Below are positions 5,112-12,270 of a stretch of 12,670 nt of DNA, one piece after another. Position 1 is the stretch's first letter. Every line of letters begins with the position of its first letter. The translations under genes and the position numbers were made by a program. Source of the stretch: CAZESH01 sp964514665 (lineage in GTDB: Bacteria; Bacillota; Bacilli; Paenibacillales; KCTC-25726). The stretch is from the NCBI GenBank assembly GCA_964514665.1, contig CAZESH010000105.1:1-12670 (forward strand), written 5' to 3'. Under the pieces are notes generated by a model. That model saw nothing but the letters and a program-made list of their open reading frames with translations. It was not told the DNA's origin and made no database searches.

Positions 5112-6065
5112 TTGATAGAGATCGAGGCGCCGCCTTTGTTGGAACGTTTCCCGTTTCCGTTTAACGCGGATTCGTACCGCTACTCCAATAACGCGAGGTC
5201 GTTGGTTCCGCCCGCATGTCTGGATATTACTCCGGAATATTGCGACGAGATTAAACAGAAAAGACACCTATTGGAGCAATATCACGAAAGAACTTTCCAA
5301 TCGTTCGCTCATTCCATGGAGGCCCAGTGGGATGTTCTGGAACTTCTGATGAACGAAATGGCGATGGTCCATTCCCGGTACTTCAGTCTTGATAAACAAG
5401 GGGATTTGTGGACATTCCGCAATCACTTGCTGGGCGAGGAACAAAGCTTTACGTTCGGAGACAGCTCCACGTTGCCTTTCGAACCGCTCGATTTTATCGG
5501 GCGCCACGTCCAGGAGGATTTGGTGCTCATGCTGCAGCGGGACGGCGATCTTTATATGGATGCCGGACAGCTCTGTTTTCCCGCGAATTGGTCGATCGCC
5601 TTTGATTTGGGGATGACCTATTTGCAATTTCATTCGCCTGTACCCGTCTATTCGGACAGCGGTTTGGCGGAAAAAGTACGCAATTTTCTGCTCCGGATGG
5701 AATCGGGGAAACCGTGGACCCGTTATAACTGGACAATTACCGTGGGTCGTCGCCTGGATACGTTTCCGGAAAATTATGATGAATGGGGATCGGAAAAGCG
5801 GCATGTTACGGCGCTCAATGCCGGACGGCTTGTGCATCTTCGCACGGAAGATCAAAGATTGTTCCGGCTTACACGCAGCAACGGGATCCTGTTCAGCATT
5901 CACACTCATCTGATTTCCCTGGAGGAACTCGTGAACAATTTGTCGTATGCGGAAAGATTTTACCGGGTTCTCTGCGATTTACCCGACGAACTGGCCGACT
6001 ATAAAGGCTTTATTTCTTACAAGCCTGTCATGTTGGAATATTTGGAACGAGTGTTGGCGGATTAA
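5112..6065 (+). CDS. Heme-dependent oxidative N-demethylase alpha subunit (DUF3445), dimethylamine monooxygenase
   Basis: The 317-residue protein fits the DUF3445/HODM alpha family. GQLCFPANWS lies at 152-161, FHSPVPVY at 173-180, an 'R.NW.I' motif at 204-209 (RYNWTI), and at 243-267 the family signature LRTEDQRLFRLTRSN followed by GILFSIHTHL. A YKGF lies near the end. This subunit carries heme and, using O2 and electrons from a reductase partner, removes a methyl group from secondary amines such as dimethylamine, giving methylamine and formaldehyde. The start is a TTG: GAGGAGGT lies 6 nt upstream, and no ATG in frame is as well placed. First gene of the plus-strand operon, divergent from iclR; the DmmA-like and reductase genes follow. 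Substrate is inferred from family and context. Confidence 0.85.
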   Translation: MIEIEAPPLLERFPFPFNADSYRYSNNARSLVPPACLDITPEYCDEIKQKRHLLEQYHERTFQSFAHSMEAQWDVLELLMNEMAMVHSRYFSLDKQGDLWTFRNHLLGEEQSFTFGDSSTLPFEPLDFIGRHVQEDLVLMLQRDGDLYMDAGQLCFPANWSIAFDLGMTYLQFHSPVPVYSDSGLAEKVRNFLLRMESGKPWTRYNWTITVGRRLDTFPENYDEWGSEKRHVTALNAGRLVHLRTEDQRLFRLTRSNGILFSIHTHLISLEELVNNLSYAERFYRVLCDLPDELADYKGFISYKPVMLEYLERVLAD

Positions 6066-6098
6066 TCCGTAGATCAAATGCGAAGGGCGGGGTGTCAA

Positions 6099-6914
6099 AT
6101 GCCGGATGTCAAATATCGAATCATAAGCGCCGGACATGTCGCTGCGGACATTTATTTTATCAATGCCAATGTGATCGAGGGCAGCGTAGAGCTGACGACA
6201 GGAACGGTACAGAGCCTCGCGATTAACGGCTTTTCTGTTCGCTGTCCCGCAAAGCTTGTGCGCCTGCCTGAAGGGTTTCAGGGTCAATATCAATATAAGT
6301 TTTACGTGAATTTGTCCGCTTGCGCACATCATGAACGCGAAATGTTATTAAACGCAACAGACGGGATCCTGTTGACGGATGAACCTGAAGAATGGTTTGT
6401 CGTAAAGTCAAATAAACATAAATATTTGTTGTTTACTGACGGTTCCGGGCTGTTTGACTCGCTATCTATTATTGTGGCGTTAGGATATCAAGGGTTGAAT
6501 ACCGAAGTGTACTTCGAACAAAATGAAAGAACCAAATCGATGAAAATGATGGAAACCTTTTTGCAGAGCATGACGAATCAAATCCAATCGGTCGGCAAAT
6601 TTCATGATCGGGAAATCAAACGATTGCTATCAGGGCAAAAGATAGGGACCGAACTCCTCTTGATGTGCGGCTGGCCTACGGTTATGAAGCTTGTGAAGTG
6701 GGCCAAAGAAGCCGGTTTCACGGAAGATGAAATCCAGCTGCGCGGAATCGGCGATAAGGAAACGAACGTATTTTGCATCAAATGCTATCGTATTGTAACG
6801 AAATCCGTTCGGGAAGAAAGGATGGCGTGCGATTATTGCGGTGCTGCGCTGGCAGTATCCGACCACTATTCGCCAAGGCTGGAGGCCTATCTCGGATTCG
6901 TCGATCAAGTATAG
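6099..6914 (+). CDS. Dimethylamine monooxygenase subunit, DmmA-like family
   Basis: The 271-residue protein has a globular N-terminal two-thirds. The C-terminus carries four cysteines, C226-x2-C229 and C244-x2-C247, followed by DHYSPRLEAYLGF. This cysteine motif plus an '(H)xSxRLxAYxG' tail is characteristic of DmmA-family subunits found beside DUF3445 proteins. The cysteines probably bind zinc. The middle contains KYLLFTDGSGLFDSLSIIVA and ELLLMCGWPTVMKLV, resembling a nucleotide-binding or reductase-like fold where an acidic-glycine turn meets a ligand; that is inference. I chose ATG 6099 over 6078 because GGGCGGGG lies about 6 nt before it. The gap to the alpha-subunit gene is 33 bp. Its exact catalytic role is not shown by the sequence. 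Confidence 0.75.
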   Translation: MPDVKYRIISAGHVAADIYFINANVIEGSVELTTGTVQSLAINGFSVRCPAKLVRLPEGFQGQYQYKFYVNLSACAHHEREMLLNATDGILLTDEPEEWFVVKSNKHKYLLFTDGSGLFDSLSIIVALGYQGLNTEVYFEQNERTKSMKMMETFLQSMTNQIQSVGKFHDREIKRLLSGQKIGTELLLMCGWPTVMKLVKWAKEAGFTEDEIQLRGIGDKETNVFCIKCYRIVTKSVREERMACDYCGAALAVSDHYSPRLEAYLGFVDQV

Positions 6915-6948
6915 CCATATCCGCTTTCGGCAGGGAGGGAGATAAACG

Positions 6949-7905
6949 ATGCAAGGCGCAAGAATCAAAGTGGCCGTCGGTGAAGTGAAAGAAGAAACGC
7001 TGCTGGCCAAAAGCTTTAAATTGTTCCCGTTGGAAGACTCCCCATTGCCGCGTTTCGGCGGCGGAGCTCATATTACCACCTATCTTGCAATTAACGGACA
7101 AACGCTGGAACGCCATTACTCGTTGACCAATGATCCCCGGGAAACCGGCTTTTACATGATTTCCGTCAGGCGCAGCGAAACTTCGCGGGGAGGCTCGGTT
7201 TTCTGGCATGATCACGTGAAGGTCGGTCAACAGCTGGAAATCAGTTGCCCGAAAAATCATTTCCCGCTGAGTTTTCAAGCGAGGCACCACGTTTTGTTGG
7301 CTGCCGGAATCGGGATCACCCCATTTATGGCGATGATGGCGGATCTGCAGGCTGCCGGCAAATCGTTTGAGCTGCATTATGCCGCAAGCTCAAAGGAAAT
7401 GTGTCCGTTTTACGATCTGATCCGTTCCCGATACCCGAATCGTGTCCGCTTCTATTTTTCGCAAAATCAGCAGCGGATGCCGACAATGACGATGTCGGAA
7501 CAGCCTGTAGGGACGCATGTATATTTTTGCGGTCCGGAAACGATGGTCCATCAATTTTCCAAAGCAGCTTTGGATTATGGATACCCGCAAAAGAGCATCC
7601 ATTTCGAGCTTTTCTCTCCGCCGAACTCGGGACCGCAGAACCCTTTTCGGGTTGAACTCAAAAACAGCAAACAAGTTCTCGATGTTCCGGCGGGTGTCAG
7701 CCTGTTGGATGTATTGCTGCAAAAAGGAATAAATGCCCCTCATTCCTGCAAAATCGGAGGATGCGGAAGCTGTGAAGTGGAAGTTCAAGAAGGGGAAGTC
7801 GATCACCGGGATTTGTTCCTTTCCGAACAGGAGAAAAAAACCCGGAACGTGATATTGACCTGCGTATCGAGGGCGAAATCCGACCGGCTCGTAATTGATT
7901 TGTAA
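6949..7905 (+). CDS. FMN/[2Fe-2S] ferredoxin reductase, N-demethylase reductase subunit
   Basis: The 318-residue protein has the phthalate-dioxygenase-reductase order: FMN domain, NAD(P) domain, C-terminal plant-type ferredoxin. The flavin motif RHYSLTN is at 55-61, the pyridine nucleotide motif AAGIGITPF at 118-126 and CGPE at 194-197. The [2Fe-2S] ligands are C267-x4-C272-x2-C275 and C305. This enzyme passes electrons from NAD(P)H through FMN and the iron-sulfur centre to the heme subunit; it corresponds to DmmB / HODM beta. The sequence is complete, with no missing ligand. Start ATG has GGGAGGGAG upstream, 34 bp after the preceding gene. It is the last clear gene of the demethylase block; no tetrahydrofolate-binding (GcvT-like) gamma subunit follows. 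Confidence 0.88.
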   Translation: MQGARIKVAVGEVKEETLLAKSFKLFPLEDSPLPRFGGGAHITTYLAINGQTLERHYSLTNDPRETGFYMISVRRSETSRGGSVFWHDHVKVGQQLEISCPKNHFPLSFQARHHVLLAAGIGITPFMAMMADLQAAGKSFELHYAASSKEMCPFYDLIRSRYPNRVRFYFSQNQQRMPTMTMSEQPVGTHVYFCGPETMVHQFSKAALDYGYPQKSIHFELFSPPNSGPQNPFRVELKNSKQVLDVPAGVSLLDVLLQKGINAPHSCKIGGCGSCEVEVQEGEVDHRDLFLSEQEKKTRNVILTCVSRAKSDRLVIDL

Positions 7906-8112
7906 CATGGCTGCAGGAGGCGGATCTCAAAGTGGGACAAGTCATTATCATCGGAGTCCGGCCCTCGGTATGCCCGTTTTTTTTTTATATAGATTTTAAG
8001 TTTTCCCAATAGTTAAGATAACCTTCTTTATATTTGAAAAAAAATACGTCAATATGAAGTCATGAAATATAACATGAAAGCTTTATTCAAGAACTTACAG
8101 GAGGGGAAAGCG
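7906..8112. other. AT-rich gap between demethylase and N-methylglutamate genes, with a possible gene stump
   Basis: GCAGGAGGCGG is followed after about 10 nt by GTG at 7932, starting a 26-codon frame (GQVIIIGVRPSVC, then Phe-rich) that stops at 8012. Its first codons look coding, but from 7977 it runs into ten Ts and AT-rich sequence. This fits either a truncated gene start or a chance frame. The T-run has no good stem before it, so a terminator is uncertain. I see no clear promoter. Confidence 0.35.
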
Positions 8113-9009
8113 ATGTGCGGAATTGCCGGAATCATTTATAAAACACCGAATCATAAGCGGAGGACCGGCGAGGTTGTGTTGAAGATGCTGGATTGCCTGT
8201 ACGGAAGGGGGCCCGATTCGACGGGCGTGTCATTATTGCATCAAGATCATACGAATTCCCTTTATATCGACGTCAATTATGAAAAACCCGGGAACGGGGT
8301 GAGAATCATCGACCATTTGCGCTCGGTATCCCAAGTGAAAACGGCGACCGACCACGGAGAATATGTGCGAGCGTCCATTGTATATAAAGGCGATGAACGC
8401 AAGCTGGTTGACGAAATTGATGGTATTGATGCGGATGTGTCTGTCGCAAGTCTCGGCTCCCATATTGAAGTCCTGAAATATTTGGGGGGCGCCGGCAATC
8501 TGGAGAAGCAGTTTCATGTTTCGCAATATGATGGTCCTGTCGCTCTGGGACATACCAGAATGGCGACGGAAAGCAAAGTCGATATCTCCCATTCGCAGCC
8601 GCTCAGTCCGCGTGCCATCAAAGATTTATCGATCATCCACAACGGCCATATTACCAATTACATCAAGCTGCGGGGAATCTTCGAAAACAACGGCTACACA
8701 TTCACGACGGGGAACGATTCGGAGGTGATTGCCGTTTACTTGGCGGACAAAATGCTGCAGGGAGCCACATTAAAGGAAGCAATGAAGGATTCGATCCGCG
8801 AGCTTGACGGATCATTCACCTATTTGGCCGTTACGCCGCAAGCTGTCGGACTTGCCAAAGAGCCGTTCGGCATGAAACCGATGTTTGTTGCGGAAACAGA
8901 CGATTTCGTGGCTCTTGCTTCCGAAAGCAGGTCCATCACAAGCGGGTTGGGCGAGGATTTGAAAACAAGGGAACCGGGAGCTGAGGAGGTGATGGTGTGG
9001 GAGCTGTAA
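8113..9009 (+). CDS. mgsA: N-methylglutamate synthase subunit A, class II glutamine amidotransferase
   Basis: The 298-residue protein starts MCGIAGI, so Cys2 becomes the N-terminal nucleophile after Met removal. It has GRGPDSTG (31-38), GHTRMATES (146-154), IHNGHITNY (175-183) and TGNDSEVI (199-206), the class II (Ntn) amidotransferase motifs. It releases the amino group (here probably methylamine from gamma-glutamylmethylamide) for channelling to the FMN subunit. The start at 8113 is supported by AGGAGGGG and by the need for Cys at position 2; the frame is open further upstream to 8062, which would add 17 residues. An insert of roughly 70 residues at 50-120 separates the two halves. Its end overlaps mgsB by 13 bp. 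The same family is called GlxB in rhizobia. Confidence 0.85.
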   Translation: MCGIAGIIYKTPNHKRRTGEVVLKMLDCLYGRGPDSTGVSLLHQDHTNSLYIDVNYEKPGNGVRIIDHLRSVSQVKTATDHGEYVRASIVYKGDERKLVDEIDGIDADVSVASLGSHIEVLKYLGGAGNLEKQFHVSQYDGPVALGHTRMATESKVDISHSQPLSPRAIKDLSIIHNGHITNYIKLRGIFENNGYTFTTGNDSEVIAVYLADKMLQGATLKEAMKDSIRELDGSFTYLAVTPQAVGLAKEPFGMKPMFVAETDDFVALASESRSITSGLGEDLKTREPGAEEVMVWEL

Positions 9010-9704
9010 AAGAAAGTTTGGTCATTGACTGCGCAAAATGTTCGGTTACGGAAATCAATCAGTCGATTCGCAAAGCTGCGAAAGAAGGAAAGACCGAGGT
9101 GCAGATTGTCAATCCGCTTGCCCGTCACAATCTGGGGGTAGCCGTCACGGATCCCGTACATCTTGTGTATCAAGGCGATGTCGGCAACTTTGCGGTAAGT
9201 CTATGCGATAAAGTGACCGCGGAAATTCGCGGCAATGCCGGTTGGGCGGTTGGCGAAAATTTGATGAGCGGCGAAATCGTCGTTCATGGCAATGCGGCAT
9301 CCGCTTGCGCCGCTTCCATGCGGGGCGGAACTGTCGTCGTGAAGGGATCTGCCGGAGCCCGTTCCGGCCTTGGCTTAAAGGGAGGGATCCTCATTATCGG
9401 CGGAAGTGCGGGATATATGACCGGTTTTATGATGCAAAAAGGGACCATGATCATATGCGGCGACGCTGGACGCGCCATTGGCGATTCGATGTATGACGGC
9501 GTTATTTATGTTGGAGGCGCGATTGCGGAACCGGGAAACGGCACCGAAATTGCAGACACTCCTGCCGAAGAATATGAAAGGATCGAAGAACTGCTGGCGC
9601 GGTATGGAATCGAGGCTCCATCGTCATTTAAGAAGATTCATTCTAACGGCATGCTTCATAACTTTAACAAAAAGGAGTTCGGCGTATGGAAAGAAATCTT
9701 ATAA
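8997..9704 (+). CDS. mgsB: N-methylglutamate synthase subunit B, GXGXG domain of glutamate synthase
   Basis: The 235-residue protein corresponds to the C-terminal beta-helix domain of glutamate synthase (GltB 'GXGXG'). Repeating glycine turns run from about 60 to 175: GDVGNFAVSL, GNAGWAVGENLM, GNAASACAASMRGG, GSAGARSGLGLKGG, GGSAGYMTGFMMQKG, GDAGRAIGDSMYDG. In glutamate synthase this domain has no catalytic residues and holds the amidotransferase and FMN domains together. Starts with GTG at 8997, preceded by GAGGAGGT at 6 nt, overlapping mgsA by 13 bp. Overlaps mgsC by 19 bp at the other end. Such tight overlaps indicate translational coupling of a three-part complex. Confidence 0.85.
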   Translation: MGAVKESLVIDCAKCSVTEINQSIRKAAKEGKTEVQIVNPLARHNLGVAVTDPVHLVYQGDVGNFAVSLCDKVTAEIRGNAGWAVGENLMSGEIVVHGNAASACAASMRGGTVVVKGSAGARSGLGLKGGILIIGGSAGYMTGFMMQKGTMIICGDAGRAIGDSMYDGVIYVGGAIAEPGNGTEIADTPAEEYERIEELLARYGIEAPSSFKKIHSNGMLHNFNKKEFGVWKEIL

Positions 9705-11008
9705 GAAAAAGCAAGGTGTGGAGCCCGGAAAAAATAGAAGAGATTCAGGAGAAAGCCGAACTCGGCCGCTATCGGATTCGCGGCCAGGCAACGAAACGGC
9801 TGGACCTGCCCTCCTTTGACGATCTCGTGTTTGTGCCTGCCGGATTAACGAGAGTTCCGCTTGAAGGATATCGCGAGCGTTGTGAGACGAAAGTGATCAT
9901 TGGCGTTGGAAAAGTGAAGCGGCCGCTAGTCCTCGAAACGCCGATCATGATTGCCGGTATGAGCTTTGGGGCTATCAATGTGAATGCCAAAAAAGCCCTC
10001 GGCATCGCCGCAACCCGATGCGGCATCAGCACCTGCACGGGAGACGGCGGGATGCATCCGATCGAGCGGGAATATTCCGGCAAGCTTGTGTATCAACTGC
10101 TTCCGAGCCGGTACGGCCTTAATCCGTACGATTTACGAAAGGCCGATGCGGTTGAAATTGTGGTGAGCCAGGGCGCAAAACCCGGAACCGGCGGCACTTT
10201 GCTTGGGCAAAAGGTTTCCGAGGAAGTGGCCTGGATGAGAGATTTGCCCGTCGGCGTCGATCAGCGCAGTCCTTGCCGTCATCCGGATTGGCTCGGTCCG
10301 GATGATCTCGGGACGAAAATCGAGCAAATTCGCGAAGCGACCGATTATGAAGTTCCGATTTTTATCAAGCTTGGAGCCAGTCGTGTCGGCAATGACGTGA
10401 AATTAGCCGCCAAGGTGGGGGTCGACGCCATCATCATTGACGGCATGGAAGGGGGAACGGCCGCTTCTCCGGAAATTCAATTGGACCACACGGGGATTCC
10501 GACGATCGCCGCGGTTGTCGAGGCGGCCGAAGCGCTGCATGAAATCGGCATGAAAGACAAGGTCAAGCTGATTATTGGCGGAGGAATCGTAAACGGAGCC
10601 GATGCCGCCAAAGCGATCGCGCTGGGTGCGGATGCGGTTTATATGGGAACGGGAATGCTGGTGGCGTTGAATTGCAACAAACCGATCTATGTGGAAGATT
10701 ATCATCAATTAGGAACGGAGCCGCATTTTTGCCACCATTGTCATACCGGCATGTGTCCTGTGGGTATTGCGACGCAAAATCCGGAGTTGATGAGCAGGTT
10801 GGACCCCGAAGAGGCTGCCGAACGAGTGGCGAATTATATCAACTCGATTACAATGGAAATCCAGATTTTTGCAAGATCTTGCGGCAAAAGCAATGTAGGC
10901 GATCTGGACCCTACCGATCTAAGGGCTTTAACTTATAACACTTCGTTGATAACCGGAGTGCCGCTCGTAGGGCTGGGCGGCAGGAAACCGCATTACGCAG
11001 GCTATTGA
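9686..11008 (+). CDS. mgsC: N-methylglutamate synthase subunit C, FMN-binding glutamate synthase domain
   Basis: The 440-residue protein is a stand-alone glutamate-synthase FMN barrel. Motifs: PIMIAGMSFGAIN (86-98), TGDGGMHP (118-125), QGAKPGTGGTLLGQKV (162-177), IIIDGMEGGTAASP (249-262), IIGGGIVNGADAAKAIALGA (296-315). The iron-sulfur cysteines are C349-x2-C352-x4-C357 in FCHHCHTGMCPVGIATQ, where bacterial GltB usually shows C-x5-C-x4-C. It should transfer methylamine released by MgsA to 2-oxoglutarate-derived iminoglutarate and reduce it, forming N-methylglutamate. The ATG has AAAGGAG 8 nt upstream. A role as ordinary glutamate synthase is less likely because GltD is absent and the neighbours handle amines. 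The rhizobial homologue is GlxD. Confidence 0.85.
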   Translation: MERNLIRKSKVWSPEKIEEIQEKAELGRYRIRGQATKRLDLPSFDDLVFVPAGLTRVPLEGYRERCETKVIIGVGKVKRPLVLETPIMIAGMSFGAINVNAKKALGIAATRCGISTCTGDGGMHPIEREYSGKLVYQLLPSRYGLNPYDLRKADAVEIVVSQGAKPGTGGTLLGQKVSEEVAWMRDLPVGVDQRSPCRHPDWLGPDDLGTKIEQIREATDYEVPIFIKLGASRVGNDVKLAAKVGVDAIIIDGMEGGTAASPEIQLDHTGIPTIAAVVEAAEALHEIGMKDKVKLIIGGGIVNGADAAKAIALGADAVYMGTGMLVALNCNKPIYVEDYHQLGTEPHFCHHCHTGMCPVGIATQNPELMSRLDPEEAAERVANYINSITMEIQIFARSCGKSNVGDLDPTDLRALTYNTSLITGVPLVGLGGRKPHYAGY

Positions 11009-11046
11009 TCATGTATTATGATGTTTAACAATTTGGAGGTTTTTCT

Positions 11047-12243
11047 ATGAGCATATTAACGGCGGATGCGGTGATCATAGGCGCAGGAGGGATGGGCTGC
11101 AGCACGGCCTATAGTTTAATCAAAAAAGGGTTTTCAAAGGTGATCGTGCTCGAAAAAAGCTTTATCGCTTCAGGAACAACCGGAAAATCGAGCGCAATCG
11201 TTCGCCAGCATTACACCGCTGAGCCTCTGGCAAAGCTTGCCTTAAAGGCGGTACGCGCCTTCCAGTCGTTCGAGGATGAATTCGGCGGTACTTCCGGTTT
11301 TGTTCCCTGCGGATATATCGTTATGGTCAATGAAGACGATAAGGAAGCTCTGACAAAAAATGTGGCGATTCATCAGTCGCTTGGCATCCAAGTTCACCTG
11401 ATCGATCGAAGTACATTGAAAGAAATGGTGCCGCAAATCAACGTTGACGATGTTTCGCTCGCTGCTTATGAACCGGATTCGGGTTACGGCGATCCTGTAC
11501 AAACGACCAACGCGATTGCGGATGCCGCAAGAAAACGCGGCGCCATATTTCAATTGCAAACCGAAGCAACCGGTGTTCTCCGGCATTCCGACGGATCGGT
11601 CAAGGGCGTATTGACTTCAAACGGAGATGAAATTCACAGTCCCGTTGTTGTGGATACCGGGGGGCCGTGGGCCGGTAAAGTGGCAAAACTGGTCAACAAG
11701 AACATACCGGTCCGGCCGACAAGAGAGCAAATCCTGATGTTCGGCCGTCCCGGCGATTTCGGCAGCGAGCATCCCATTTTGTCCGATTTGATTCAACTTG
11801 CCTACTTTCGCCCGGAAACCGGCGGCATGACTTTGGTCGGCAGCAGCGATCCGAGTGAGCATATGTATGGCGAGGCGGATCCGGACTTATACGATCAGGG
11901 CGTAGATGAGGAGAAAATTGAAAAAATGCTTGAGAAGCTGTGTTGGCGGCTGCCGGCCATGGAAAACGGCGACATTCGCCGCGGATATTCCGGCATCTAT
12001 GAAAATTCTCCCGATTTTAATCCGATCATGGATACATTTGATGATATTCCGGGCTTTTATTTCGCCTGCGGCTTCAGCGGGCACGGCTTCAAGTATATCC
12101 CGATCATAGGCGATTTGATGGCGGATATGATATTGACAGGCCAAAGAACGGAAGAATTATTTCCGTTTCGCTTGAGCAGGTATGAAGAAGGGAAGCCGAT
12201 TCGCGGGACATATACCTACTCTATGGCTTCCACTTTAAGATAA
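11047..12243 (+). CDS. FAD-dependent amine oxidoreductase, candidate N-methylglutamate dehydrogenase/oxidase
   Basis: The 398-residue protein is a DAO-family flavoenzyme (sarcosine oxidase beta / glycine oxidase group). The dinucleotide motif GAGGMG is at 12-17 with the ribose-binding E36. SSAIVRQHY lies at 48-56, GPWAG at 206-210, and FRPETGGMTLVGSSDP at 254-269. The C-terminal flavin loop is GFSGHGFKYIPIIG (342-355), preceded by RRGYSGIYENSPDFNP. Such enzymes oxidise N-methyl amino acids. Its place between mgsC and the GmaS-like gene suggests oxidation of N-methylglutamate to glutamate plus formaldehyde. Proteobacterial N-methylglutamate dehydrogenase has four subunits; only this SoxB-like chain is seen here. 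Start ATG has TTGGAGG 8 nt upstream, 38 bp after mgsC. Sarcosine or dimethylglycine are alternative substrates. Confidence 0.8.
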   Translation: MSILTADAVIIGAGGMGCSTAYSLIKKGFSKVIVLEKSFIASGTTGKSSAIVRQHYTAEPLAKLALKAVRAFQSFEDEFGGTSGFVPCGYIVMVNEDDKEALTKNVAIHQSLGIQVHLIDRSTLKEMVPQINVDDVSLAAYEPDSGYGDPVQTTNAIADAARKRGAIFQLQTEATGVLRHSDGSVKGVLTSNGDEIHSPVVVDTGGPWAGKVAKLVNKNIPVRPTREQILMFGRPGDFGSEHPILSDLIQLAYFRPETGGMTLVGSSDPSEHMYGEADPDLYDQGVDEEKIEKMLEKLCWRLPAMENGDIRRGYSGIYENSPDFNPIMDTFDDIPGFYFACGFSGHGFKYIPIIGDLMADMILTGQRTEELFPFRLSRYEEGKPIRGTYTYSMASTLR

Positions 12244-12270
12244 TGAAAAAAAACAAAGGTGGTGGCGGAT

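Noticed and set aside
5268..5909. 213-codon open frame on the minus strand within the DUF3445 gene
   Set aside because: Antisense shadow of a gene with clear family motifs; no ribosome binding site and no recognisable domain.
6778..7377. 199-codon open frame on the minus strand across the reductase gene
   Set aside because: Overlaps well-supported plus-strand genes; low-complexity, unrecognisable product.
7977..7986. Ten-T run as a terminator after the reductase gene
   Set aside because: No convincing GC-rich stem just before it; only 3-4 bp pairings were found.
8062..8112. Upstream in-frame ATG extending MgsA by 17 residues
   Set aside because: The catalytic Cys must be at position 2 after Met removal, and AGGAGGGG directly precedes the ATG at 8113; a propeptide is possible but not needed.
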